From Lachnospiraceae bacterium 28-4 (lineage in GTDB: Bacteria; Bacillota; Clostridia; Lachnospirales; Lachnospiraceae), in contig KE159598.1 in NCBI GenBank assembly GCA_000403275.2, positions 388,128 through 452,127 on the forward strand: 64,000 nt of DNA, in the 5' to 3' direction. Below the pieces are notes generated by a model. The model was not told where the DNA came from. It was given only the letters and a program-made list of their open reading frames with translations, and made no database searches. Position numbers and translations under genes: made by a program. Below, piece by piece: positions 1-9,000 of this stretch. The first letter of the stretch is position 1. Each line of letters begins with the position of its first letter.

Positions 1-33
1 GATTTGTCAATACCTTTTTCAAAAAAAGCAAAA

Positions 34-70
34 TAATACCGAAGCAATCGCTGTGATCACTTCGGTATTA
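34..70. repeat. Intergenic inverted repeat (11-bp arms)
   Basis: The arms TAATACCGAAG (34-44) and CTTCGGTATTA (60-70) are perfectly complementary around a 15-nt loop. On the minus strand the stem is followed by a T-rich run, while on the plus strand no U-tract follows. It could be a terminator read from the right, or a stem belonging to the gene that ends left of the window. The neighbouring gene is not visible, so its role is unknown. Confidence 0.45.
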
Positions 71-110
71 CAAAGCCTAACTTAATGACATTAGCATGGA
101 GGCGGTTTTA

Positions 111-141
111 GGAAGCATAGGACAGGATGTCCGTTGCTTCC
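111..141. repeat. Imperfect hairpin upstream of manA-ROK
   Basis: GGAAGCA (111-117) pairs with TGCTTCC (135-141), and inside it GGACA (120-124) pairs with TGTCC (128-132) around a 3-nt loop. There is no U-tract, so it does not look like an intrinsic terminator. It lies about 200 bp upstream of the manA-ROK promoter. No gene is visible in this stretch. Confidence 0.35.
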
Positions 142-179
142 GGCCCGTTCGGTTGCGTATATATGATCCATTTCATTAG

Positions 180-338
180 TGAAATCTGATTGGAAGCCTC
201 AGCAAAAACACCGCCGCCCTGCCAGCCCCTTCCCTTTCCGTCCGGTCCTTTCTCCCGCAGCCCCCTTCCACCTACCGGCTCTTTCCTCCCCCATTCCCTT
301 CTCCGGCTCCATCCTCCCGGCCCTCGGCCCCCTAGTCC
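180..338. other. Pyrimidine-rich, non-coding intergenic tract
   Basis: The plus strand here is almost entirely C and T (many CCC and CTTTCC runs) and almost free of G/A-rich codons. An open frame crosses it in phase with the downstream gene, but its translation is low-complexity P/S/F/L-rich and it lies upstream of a good promoter and ribosome binding site. I therefore treat it as non-coding. A shorter C-rich tract occurs at about 55925-55995. Confidence 0.5.
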
Positions 339-366
339 TTGATTTTCCTATCCCATGCCCTATAAT
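339..366 (+). promoter_or_regulatory. Sigma-70 type promoter for manA-ROK
   Basis: A -35 box TTGATT (339-344), a 16-bp spacer and a perfect -10 TATAAT (361-366) are visible. Transcription would start near 373, giving a short leader before the ATG at 407. This rules out the longer upstream reading frame as part of the protein. Confidence 0.75.
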
Positions 367-406
367 GTATAGAAAGCAATCAAATAAGAAAGGGATGGGA
401 AGCGCT

Positions 407-2305
407 ATGTCCGTTTTAAAATTGAAGCCCGCATGCAAAGAATATTTGTGGGGCGGGAATAAATTAATCCATGATTTTCACAAACAATACGAAGGCAAAA
501 AGCTGGCGGAGACGTGGGAGCTGTCCTGTCATCCTGACGGGCCGTCGGTGATTGCAAACGGTTCCCGGGTCGGGGGCACCCTTGCGGAATATATAGAATC
601 CGGCGGAATAGAAGCGCTTGGGAAAAATTGCAGGAGATTCGAAGAGTTTCCGATTTTGATCAAGTTTATCGACGCAAAGGATGATTTGTCCATCCAGGTT
701 CATCCTGATAACAGCTATGCGCTGAAAAACGAAGGGCAGTACGGAAAAACGGAAATGTGGTATATCGTGGATTGCAAGGAAGGCGCGTTTTTATATTATG
801 GATTTGCAAGAGAGATTACCAAGGAGGAATTCCAACAGCGCATTGAGGACAATACGCTGCTGGAGGTTTTAAATAAAGTTTCGGTGCAAAAGGGCGACGT
901 GCTTTTGATCGAAGCGGGAACGATCCATGCGATCGGAAAGGACATTGTCATTGCGGAAATCCAGCAAAACTCCAATGTAACCTATAGGGTATACGATTAC
1001 GGGCGCGTGGACGGAGAGGGCAGACAGAGGGATCTGCATATTGAAAAGGCGCTTGCCGTGACGAACCGTATTCCGCTGGTAAGAAATAAACCAGTATCCC
1101 CGCATCTGGTAAAATGCGATTATTTTACCGTCGATAAGCTGAATCTGGACGGAAGGATGCTGAGAAAGGCGGGAGGCATGGTGTCGGAGGATTCTTTCGC
1201 TCATTTTTTGATCGTGGAGGGGAATGGAACGATTGTCTGCGGCGGCGAAACGGTAAATTTTGAAAAGGGAGACAGCCTTTTTCTGCCGGCGGGTTCCGGG
1301 GAATTTCAGGTGGAAGGGAAATGCGAAGCGCTGATAACCACGATCGGGGAAAAGGCAAACCCGATACGAATCGCGGTGGATATGACGAGCAGACAGATTC
1401 AGGCCGGGCTGGTAGATATGAATCATATTTGCTTTGAAAAAAGGAAAATGGAGATCGGGTCTAAGGAAGATTACCGGCTTACGGTCAGGAAGATCGGGGC
1501 GGCCATTGCGGAAATGCTGGAAAAGAACGACCTGAAAGTGGATAATTGTATCGGGATCGGCGCCGGACTTCCGGGAACAGTGGATCGGAAAAAAGGCAGG
1601 GTGATATATTCCAACAACATCGGATGGGAAAACGTTCCTTTTGCGAAGGAACTTCAAAAGTACATTCCGCTTCCCGTGTACATCAATAATAATGCGAATT
1701 GCATCGCTTTGGGCGAAATGGTCAGGGGAGCAGCGAAAGAGTATGTCAATACGGTGCTTCTTACGATCGGCAACGGCATCGGGGGAAGTATTATCCTGAA
1801 CGGCGACATCTTTGAAGGAAGGATGCCCGGAGGGAGCGAACTGGGACACATGTCGATCCAGATGGACGGGCCGGTGTGTACATGCGGGCGGCGGGGATGC
1901 CTGGAAACTTATGCATCTATACCGGCATTGCTAAAAGATGCGAAGGGAGCCATGTCCCGGGACAAAGCCTCTTTCCTGTGGGAACTTTGTTCCGGGAATC
2001 AGGAAAAGCTTACGGAGGATATGATTGTCTGCGCGGCCAGGAAAAAAGATAAAACGGCGGAAGAGGTCATATATCGCTATATCAGGAGCCTTTGCGCGGG
2101 AATTACCAATATTACAAATATTTTTCGCCCGGATCTTGTGTTGCTGAGCGGAAGTTTATTCAGCAAAAATGAATATTTGCTGGAAGAAATACATTCTTTT
2201 ATAGAAAAAGAATGTTTTGGGAGATATGGTACGGGAGTGCCGGATATAAAGGCGGTAAATGACAGCGAAAATGCAGGTTTGACGGGAGCGGCCAATTTGA
2301 TTTGA
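407..2305 (+). CDS. manA: Mannose-6-phosphate isomerase (class I) fused to a ROK-family sugar kinase-like domain
   Basis: The protein is about 632 aa. Residues 1 to about 315 are a type I phosphomannose isomerase, with a QVHPD metal-site motif, an EAGTIHAIG segment and a cupin tail. This half should interconvert mannose-6-P and fructose-6-P. Residues from about 320 to the end are a ROK domain, with GAGLPGTVD, the acidic GGSELGHMSI segment and the zinc motif CTCGRRGCLE. The ROK N-terminus reads AVDMTSRQIQAG where kinases usually have DxGGT, so ATP binding may be altered and the half could be a sensor or a weak kinase. The start at 407 is chosen for its spacing from the purine-rich GGGA at 397-400 and its position behind the 339-366 promoter; 395 is an alternative. 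The gene appears monocistronic. Fusion of isomerase and kinase halves suggests mannose or fructose entry into glycolysis. Confidence 0.85.
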   Translation: MSVLKLKPACKEYLWGGNKLIHDFHKQYEGKKLAETWELSCHPDGPSVIANGSRVGGTLAEYIESGGIEALGKNCRRFEEFPILIKFIDAKDDLSIQVHPDNSYALKNEGQYGKTEMWYIVDCKEGAFLYYGFAREITKEEFQQRIEDNTLLEVLNKVSVQKGDVLLIEAGTIHAIGKDIVIAEIQQNSNVTYRVYDYGRVDGEGRQRDLHIEKALAVTNRIPLVRNKPVSPHLVKCDYFTVDKLNLDGRMLRKAGGMVSEDSFAHFLIVEGNGTIVCGGETVNFEKGDSLFLPAGSGEFQVEGKCEALITTIGEKANPIRIAVDMTSRQIQAGLVDMNHICFEKRKMEIGSKEDYRLTVRKIGAAIAEMLEKNDLKVDNCIGIGAGLPGTVDRKKGRVIYSNNIGWENVPFAKELQKYIPLPVYINNNANCIALGEMVRGAAKEYVNTVLLTIGNGIGGSIILNGDIFEGRMPGGSELGHMSIQMDGPVCTCGRRGCLETYASIPALLKDAKGAMSRDKASFLWELCSGNQEKLTEDMIVCAARKKDKTAEEVIYRYIRSLCAGITNITNIFRPDLVLLSGSLFSKNEYLLEEIHSFIEKECFGRYGTGVPDIKAVNDSENAGLTGAANLI

Positions 2306-2333
2306 AAAATTAAGAAACTTTGCGCTTTTTCCA

Positions 2334-2362
2334 TGGATTTTTTCGTTTATTCATAGTATAAT
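2334..2362 (+). promoter_or_regulatory. Possible promoter for the FapA-like gene
   Basis: A perfect -10 TATAAT lies at 2357-2362, with a weak -35 TGGATT (2334-2339) 17 bp upstream. A second A/T-rich TATAAA lies at 2377. The position fits the gene starting at 2395. Only the -10 element is convincing. Confidence 0.45.
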
Positions 2363-2394
2363 ATTATGGGCTATAGTATAAATATGAAAGGCTA

Positions 2395-4470
2395 GTGTTT
2401 GATATGCATGAGAATTGGAGTTTACAAAAAAATCCGGAATTTATGATGGCGGAAAATGCGGAGTATATGGAAGAACAGAGCCAGGAGATCTTTCTTGGGA
2501 AGGAAGAGGGGCTGGATGTTTCGATTTATTCCAATCCTGAGTATAACTGGCTCCAGATGGAGCAGATCAGGATGGGGATCAAGGACAAAATCGATGTTTC
2601 CTCCTATGCGGATCCTTCTTACAGTTATGAAACGATGAAACAGATCCGGCTTTCCATTTATTCTTCCAACGACCTTACCGCCTATCTGGACCGGGGGTTT
2701 GTCGATGATGAACTGGAACAGATCCGTCTGGCGCTGGAGGACGGGCTTCCTATCAATACGTGGCTGACCGATGATATGTACGTGCAGCAGATCTATGAAA
2801 TCAGGATAGGGCTTTACGAGGGGTTAAATGTTTCCGTATATGCGAATTCCCAATATAACTGGATGCAGATGAGAGAGATCCGTCTGGGGCTGGAGAAAAA
2901 GTTAAAAGTATCTGCCTATACCAATTATTTGTTCAGCCATTGGCAGATGAAAGAGATCCGTTTGGGGCTGGAGGCCGGATTGGATGTATCGTCTTATGCC
3001 AAACTCATTTTTTCCGGTACGGATATGAAGGAAAAGAGAGAGAATTTGTTAAAGGAAAAGACGCCGAACCCGGCAGTCGCCGAGAAACTGGGAATCAATT
3101 TGAAATCCTTGTCGAAAAAGGAATTCAGTATTTTTGTAGAAGATAATGGAAACAAAGCTTTCGGATATATCCCGTGGACAACAGGAACGATGATGACTGT
3201 GGACGATGTTTACAGCGCGCTGAAAAAAAGAGGCATCGTAGTCGGGATCAAACATGAAGCTATAGCCGATATGATAACGAAAAGGCGGATGAACGAAAAA
3301 GTATTGATTGCCGAGGGGACACCCGCCGAGGATGGCAAGAATGGCTGGTTTGAATTTTTTGTCAGGCTTGACCTGCCCCGTATTCCGGCTCCACTTCCGG
3401 ATGGGGGCGTTGATTATGTGAACATAGAAGCCTTTGAAATGGTGGATGAGGGAGAAAAAATTGCCGTTTATCATCCGGCAGAAAAGGGCGTGGACGGGGA
3501 AAATGTTTTTGGGGAGGTGCTTCACGCCAACCCAGGGTCGGAAAAGAAACCCTTAAAAGGAGAGGGCTTCCTGATTGCTCCGGACGGGATAACATATTTT
3601 TCCAAAATGAACGGAAAGTTCGAATACGTAAACGGCAAGATCATTATCAGCAATATGATTATTGTAAAGGAAGATGTAACGGCCGTTACGGGGAAACTGG
3701 AAGTGGACGGTTCCGTATATGTGATCGGCAGCGTATATTCGGGAGGATATATTTCGGCGACCGGGGACATTATTGTGGAATATAATGTGGAGGCCGGAAA
3801 GCTCATTGCGGGGGGCAATGTGATGATCAAGAAGGGGAGCTGCTCTAAAAACGACTGCTTTATCGAGGCGAAAGGAGAGGTTTCCGGCAGTTTTTTCGAG
3901 GCAGCCAATATCAATGCCGAAGGAAATGTGAAGGCAAATTATATTATGAACAGCAACATCAATACGATGGGAAAAGTCATTGTATCCGGCAGCAAGGGAA
4001 TGCTTCTGGGAGGCAGGGTCTGTGCGGTAATGGGCGTGGATACTTACAATCTTGGAAATAAGTCGCACATAAAAACGTTTTTGGAAATCGGTAAAAATGC
4101 GCTTTATGAAAAAATGCAGGCGAGGCTTGCGGAGAAAAGGGAACGCATCCTGGAAGAGCTGTCGATGCTGGAGGACCGGTGGCACAAGATTCTGAAAGCT
4201 CTTCCGCCCAATAAGGAAGCGGCGATAGAACTGATTAAAAAATTGAATGCGACGATCGTGGCCAAAGATCACGAGTTGGCCGATCTGGATGCGGAGGTGT
4301 CCAAACTTTCCAATGTGACCGACCAGGAAATGAAGGCGGTCATTGTCAGGGGGTTTGCGTATGAGGGCAGTTTTATTGAGATCAATACGGTAAGGTACAT
4401 GCTGCCGTCGAATGTCAGCAGGGTTGTCTTTAAACTTCGGAACAATAATGTGGTAATGGTAAAAGTATAA
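2395..4470 (+). CDS. FapA/DUF342-family protein with N-terminal QIRxGLExGLDVS repeats
   Basis: The protein is 691 aa with a GTG start; ATG at 2404 is an alternative, and AAAGG at 2387-2391 serves either. Residues about 40-220 contain seven degenerate repeats of about 26 residues, each carrying an aromatic-QM-EIRLGLE core followed by LDVS-YA. Residues about 235-560 match FapA (DUF342), with a beta-helix of many short V/I/G strands. The C-terminus (about 570-650) is a charged coiled coil. There is no signal peptide or membrane segment, so it should be cytoplasmic. FapA proteins are linked to polar localisation and cell-surface regulation, but the function is not settled. The HD-GYP gene follows after 25 bp, which suggests a shared operon and a link to c-di-GMP signalling. 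Confidence 0.8.
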   Translation: MFDMHENWSLQKNPEFMMAENAEYMEEQSQEIFLGKEEGLDVSIYSNPEYNWLQMEQIRMGIKDKIDVSSYADPSYSYETMKQIRLSIYSSNDLTAYLDRGFVDDELEQIRLALEDGLPINTWLTDDMYVQQIYEIRIGLYEGLNVSVYANSQYNWMQMREIRLGLEKKLKVSAYTNYLFSHWQMKEIRLGLEAGLDVSSYAKLIFSGTDMKEKRENLLKEKTPNPAVAEKLGINLKSLSKKEFSIFVEDNGNKAFGYIPWTTGTMMTVDDVYSALKKRGIVVGIKHEAIADMITKRRMNEKVLIAEGTPAEDGKNGWFEFFVRLDLPRIPAPLPDGGVDYVNIEAFEMVDEGEKIAVYHPAEKGVDGENVFGEVLHANPGSEKKPLKGEGFLIAPDGITYFSKMNGKFEYVNGKIIISNMIIVKEDVTAVTGKLEVDGSVYVIGSVYSGGYISATGDIIVEYNVEAGKLIAGGNVMIKKGSCSKNDCFIEAKGEVSGSFFEAANINAEGNVKANYIMNSNINTMGKVIVSGSKGMLLGGRVCAVMGVDTYNLGNKSHIKTFLEIGKNALYEKMQARLAEKRERILEELSMLEDRWHKILKALPPNKEAAIELIKKLNATIVAKDHELADLDAEVSKLSNVTDQEMKAVIVRGFAYEGSFIEINTVRYMLPSNVSRVVFKLRNNNVVMVKV

Positions 4471-4495
4471 AATAAAAAAGGGAGTCAGGCAGAAA

Positions 4496-5593
4496 ATGGT
4501 ACGTGATACAATTTTAATCCTTGAATATGATGAGACATGCCGTCAGCAGCTGACAGAGATATTTCAGGATAAATACAAAATACAGGCAGTATCGAATGAA
4601 AAAGAAGGAGTCAGCATATTGAGGAAACAGGCGGCATCGCTTGCCGTTGTTCTTGTGAACCTCCTCATACCGGCCAAGGATAATTTCCAGGTGCTGGAAT
4701 GGCTGTGTGAAAAGAAGTTTGTAAACCGGATCCCATTTATTATGATCACGAGTGAAAAATCGGCCCAGTATGAAAAAAAAGGATATGAATGCGGTATTGT
4801 AAGTTATATTAAAAAACCTTTTCACCCGGGTATTATCAGGCAGCTTGTGGACAATGTGGTGGAAGTGTTCCAATACAAAATGCAGCTTGAGATAACGATT
4901 AAAAACCAGACGGAACGGCTCAAGAAGCAAAACGCCATGTTAAAGGTAATGGCGGAAAAACAAAAACATATGAACGAAGTGCTGGTTGATTCCCTGAGCA
5001 ACATTGTGGAGTTCAGAAATCTGGAGTCGGAGCAGCATATTAAAAGAATGCGTGCATTTACCCGCTGTCTTGGAACAAGCGTCATGGAGCTTTATCCGGA
5101 GTATGAGCTGGCGGAAGAAAAGCTGGATATTATTGAGTGGGCGTCCTCGCTGCACGATATCGGAAAAATAGTGATTCCGGATCACATTATTTTAAAGGCC
5201 GGGAAACTGACGGAAGATGAGTATGAAATCATAAAATCCCATACGACGAAAGGCGCGGAGATCATCGAAAAGCAGCTCCATCTGGACAGCGAAATATTTT
5301 GTGAGTATGCCTATGACATAGCCAGGCACCATCATGAAAAATACGATGGAAACGGTTATCCGGACGGCTTAAAAGGAGAGGCGATCAGCATCGCGGCTCA
5401 GATCGTTTCTCTGGTGGATGTGTACGACGCGCTTACTTCGAAGCGGGTTTATAAGGCGGCCTACAAGACGGATAAGGCTTATCAGATGATCGTAAACGGA
5501 CAAAGCGGCGCGTTTTCTTCCAAGCTATTAAAGGCTTTCACCGAGGTAAGGGAAGAGTTTGAGGCGATCGTGGAAAAATATAAGGATGAATAA
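4496..5593 (+). CDS. Receiver-HD-GYP protein (c-di-GMP phosphodiesterase family) with a degenerate receiver
   Basis: The protein is 365 aa. Residues 1-125 are a response-regulator receiver, but the position of the phospho-acceptor Asp is Asn55 (VLVNLLIP), so normal phosphorylation is not expected. A coiled linker (about 130-160) leads to an HD-GYP domain with LHDIGK, ARHHHEKYDGNGYPDGL and SLVDVYDALTS, all the motifs of active HD-GYP phosphodiesterases that cut c-di-GMP. It lies 25 bp after the FapA-like gene and probably shares its transcript. The large hybrid kinase downstream has its own promoter. The domain call is firm; the exact substrate is inferred from the family. Confidence 0.87.
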   Translation: MVRDTILILEYDETCRQQLTEIFQDKYKIQAVSNEKEGVSILRKQAASLAVVLVNLLIPAKDNFQVLEWLCEKKFVNRIPFIMITSEKSAQYEKKGYECGIVSYIKKPFHPGIIRQLVDNVVEVFQYKMQLEITIKNQTERLKKQNAMLKVMAEKQKHMNEVLVDSLSNIVEFRNLESEQHIKRMRAFTRCLGTSVMELYPEYELAEEKLDIIEWASSLHDIGKIVIPDHIILKAGKLTEDEYEIIKSHTTKGAEIIEKQLHLDSEIFCEYAYDIARHHHEKYDGNGYPDGLKGEAISIAAQIVSLVDVYDALTSKRVYKAAYKTDKAYQMIVNGQSGAFSSKLLKAFTEVREEFEAIVEKYKDE

Positions 5594-5608
5594 AAATCCG
5601 GCAGAATC

Positions 5609-5637
5609 TTGACAAAACCTTTTCTTACGGGTATAAT
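5609..5637 (+). promoter_or_regulatory. Consensus promoter of a short stand-alone transcript
   Basis: TTGACA (5609-5614) and TATAAT (5632-5637) are separated by exactly 17 bp, a full consensus promoter. Transcription would start near 5644 and end at the terminator at 5854. The hybrid kinase gene has a separate promoter at 6000-6028. Confidence 0.85.
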
Positions 5638-5643
5638 CGTCAA

Positions 5644-5854
5644 AAATATGTTTCAGGAGAATGATGTATGTTAAGTGTCGTGGTAACGGAGAAAATGGCA
5701 AAGTAAATATTGCAGGGGTGATTTCCGGCAGAAGGCTGGAAGTCTTCCCTTTGCCGGCGGCATGAGCCGTTGGCATTTTCGCCTTACGGACGCTTCATGA
5801 AGAGATATAGATGGAAACCATGGTATATGCTTTCAGGAGAGCCATGGTTTTTTT
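5644..5854 (+). ncRNA. Candidate small RNA or small-peptide transcript (about 210 nt)
   Basis: This unit is bounded by a consensus promoter and a strong intrinsic terminator and holds no normal gene. It is predicted to fold: GAAAATG (5691-5697) can pair with CATTTTC (5774-5780), CCGGCA with TGCCGG (about 5726-5757), and CGGCATGAGCCG forms a small hairpin (about 5757-5769). An AGGAG at 5655-5659 precedes a 12-codon frame (ATG 5668, TAA 5704-5706; MLSVVVTEKMAK). An overlapping frame of about 34 codons runs from ATG 5661/5664 to TGA 5763. I do not recognise a known riboswitch. It could be a small regulatory RNA, a leader-peptide system or an orphan riboswitch. Confidence 0.45.
5815..5854 (+). 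terminator. Intrinsic terminator of the short transcript
   Basis: AAACCATGG (5815-5823) pairs with CCATGGTTT (5842-5850), and an inner GCTTTC/GAGAGC stem extends the hairpin. A run of T reaches 5854. It is a strong Rho-independent terminator. Confidence 0.85.
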
Positions 5855-5999
5855 GCGTCCAATTTTTGGCGGTAGGAAAAGGAGAAAAGCCTTTTCGACA
5901 CGGTGGAAAATCGGAAAATACGGCATGATATGGAAAGAAAATATACGGAAGAGACTATCCGGTATGACGAAGATAAGACGGATTAGATACTGCGGCATG

Positions 6000-6028
6000 T
6001 TGACTTGCAAAGGCGCTCGTAGTATGAT
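6000..6028 (+). promoter_or_regulatory. Promoter of the hybrid histidine kinase gene
   Basis: A -35 TTGACT (6000-6005), a 17-bp spacer and a -10 TATGAT (6023-6028) are present. The start site would be near 6035, just before the GGAGGAGG ribosome binding site at 6042-6049. Confidence 0.7.
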
Positions 6029-6055
6029 TGGATAAAACAGTGGAGGAGGAAGCGG

Positions 6056-9000
6056 TTGGTGAAGATTTTGGTGAAAGGAAAGAAGGGATCGCTGCGGCAG
6101 ATTGTTTACGTTGTAATACTTTTGGCGGCAGTTATTGCTTTGTTCCAGTGGTATTCCGTACAAAACAGGAAGCGGATCAGCGAGCAAAATAAAAATTACG
6201 CGGCAGATTCCGCAAGGCAGATGGCAGTCAGGATTAATGACGAGCTGAAAAATGCGTTGAATCTGATCGATACTTATACATATTTTTTAGGGGAAAGTTT
6301 AACGGAGCCGGAAGTCAGCGCCCAGCTGCTGGAAGAGATCGAGAGGAATACCTGGTTTGACGCTTGTCTGTTTACGGATATGGACGGGATGAATCATTCT
6401 TCCGACGGTCGCTCGGCGGATGCGTCCACACGCGATTATTATTTGAATGGCATAAAGGGAGAAAAGGGAGTCACCGTTGTCTTCGATTCCAAATTTTTTG
6501 ACGAAACGATGATAAGCTTCTACGCGCCGGTATATTATCAGGAAGAACTGATCGGTGTGATCCGGGGAACCTATCTGGCGGAGGAATATTTAAAGAATAT
6601 GCTTGCCACTACTTATTTCGGGGAAACGGCAGATGTGTATTTGTGCATGCCGGACGGAAGAATGATCGCCAGCTCGAATGGCAAGGAGTATGAAGAAGAC
6701 TTGCTGGATATGCTGCTGGCGTCGGGCATGATCGATGCGGAGACGGCGGCCGGGGCAAGGAAGATCTTCGAGAATGGGGGAGAAGGCGCTTTTATATGCA
6801 GTCCTGACAGCAAAACGGATAATATCTGCGTCACGTATCTTCCCGAAAGCAAATATGTTCTTGTACAGGTTTTTCCTAAAAGCGTGACCCAGAAGATGAT
6901 AAAAGCGGGAAACATGGTAGGAATGCAGATGGAAACCATGTTGATTGTTTTATTTGCGGTTTATATTATTATCCTGTTGATCCGGGCGGGACGGGAAAAG
7001 AATCGGCTGGAACAGGAAAACAGGGAAATGGGTTATATTATCAGCGGTATCAATACGTTGTTCAACCGTTTTGTCATGGCTGACTTTGAAGCGGACACTT
7101 ATCAATATCTGGCCGGAACCAAGCCGGAGGACGCCGATTTGGAAGACAGGGGCAGATACGAAGATTTTGTGGAAAATCTCTGTTCGGCGCTGGTAGAGGA
7201 AGAAGAACGCAGGGAACTGGCCGGGCAGATGACCAGGGAGTCCATTGTCGGAGGGCTGGATGATCAGAACGATGTGCGTTTTGAGTGTTATGTGGAGCGG
7301 GACGGACAGACGGAATGGGAGCATGTGAATGCGATCTGCCTGGAAAGAAAAGATGGCCGGGCAAGCAAGGCATTGTTCATCCGTCAGAATATTACGGAAC
7401 TCAAAGAGAAGGAACTCCGCATCCAGTCGGAGATGGCTCTGGCAAACCGCAAGGAAAGGCAGTACCGGATCGCAATTTCTTCCAACGCTATCTGCACTTA
7501 TGAATTTAATTTAACAAAAGATTTGGTGGAAGAGGACATCGTGAGGGTGATCGACGGGGAGAGGATATCCCTGTTGGAAAAGGTAGGGCTGCAGGTACCC
7601 TGCAAGGCTTCCGAATGGATGGAGCGGAGCAAGGGGCGTGTATTGGAAGAGTCCATAGAGGAGTATGACAAAGAAGTAAATATAGAACATTTACGGGAGC
7701 ATTTTGAGCGGGGCGATGCGGAAGTGACGGTGGAATATTGGGGAGATGATTCCCATTCCGGGCAGATATGCGTCCGCCAGTCCTTCGTTATGACATGGGA
7801 CGATGATACCGATGATATTATGGTCATGGTAGTGGTAAAGGAGATTACGGAAAGCGTCAGGAAGCAGAGGGAACAGACACAGGCGCTGCAGGATGCGCTG
7901 ATGCAGGCGCAGCATGCCAACCGGGCAAAGACGACGTTCCTTTCCAATATGTCCCACGATATTCGTACGCCGATGAATGCGATTATCGGGTTTGCTACGA
8001 TTGCGGCCAGCCATATCGACAACAAGGAACAGGTCAGGGATTGTCTGCAGAAAGTGCTTTCTTCCAGCAACCACTTGCTTAGCCTGATCAATGATATTCT
8101 CGATATGAGCAGGATCGAAAGCGGAAAGGTGCAGATTAAGGAGCAGGAATGCAACATTTCCGAGCTGATGCATAATCTGGTCAATATTATCCAGCCGCAG
8201 GTGAAGGCGAAGCAGCTGGAGCTGTTTATCGATACCTTTGAAGTGACAAACGAAGATGTAATAGCGGATGCCCTGAAGCTGAACCAGGTGTTTATCAATC
8301 TGTTGAGCAATGCGGTCAAGTATACGCCGGCAGGAGGAACCATTACATTCCGTATTATGCAGAAAACCACATTCCGTCATGGATATGGAGATTATATTTT
8401 TATCATTAAAGATAATGGCGTGGGCATGTCCCGGGATTTTGTGGATCATATTTTCGAGCCGTTTGAAAGAGAGGCGACTGCAACCCAGTCCGGGATTCAG
8501 GGAACGGGGCTTGGCATGGCGATTACGAAAAATATCGTGGAGATGATGAACGGCGTGATCTCCGTGGAGAGCGAGATTGGCAAAGGAAGCACATTTAAGG
8601 TGGAGCTTGGCCTCAAATTGCAGGATATCGAAAAAAATGCGGAACAGATAAAAGAGCTGGACGGCCTCCGCGCTTTGGTGGTGGACGATGATTTCAATGT
8701 CTGCGACAGCGTCAGCAAGATGCTGAAGCAGATCGGTATGCGCTCCGAATGGACGACGTCCGGCAGAGAGGCGGCGTATCGGGCCAAACTGGCTTATGAA
8801 GAAGGCGATTCTTACCATACTTATATTATCGATTGGCAGATGCCGGAAACAAGCGGGGTGGAAACCGCTAGAAAGATCAGAAACGTGGTTGGGGAAGAGG
8901 CGCCGATCATTATTCTGACGGCTTACGACTGGTCGGATATTGAGGAAGAGGCGAGAGAGGCGGGAGTCACCGCATTTTGTGCAAAACCGCTCTTTATGTC

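Noticed and set aside
179-406. Upstream extension of the ManA-ROK reading frame
   Set aside because: Low-complexity Pro/Ser-rich translation, no ribosome binding site at 179, and a consensus promoter at 339-366 downstream of it.
5644-5854. c-di-GMP (GEMM) or cobalamin riboswitch
   Set aside because: The conserved core sequences of these classes are not visible, and the downstream gene has its own promoter.
5811-6035. 74-codon open frame
   Set aside because: It begins inside the terminator hairpin at 5815-5854 and lacks a ribosome binding site.
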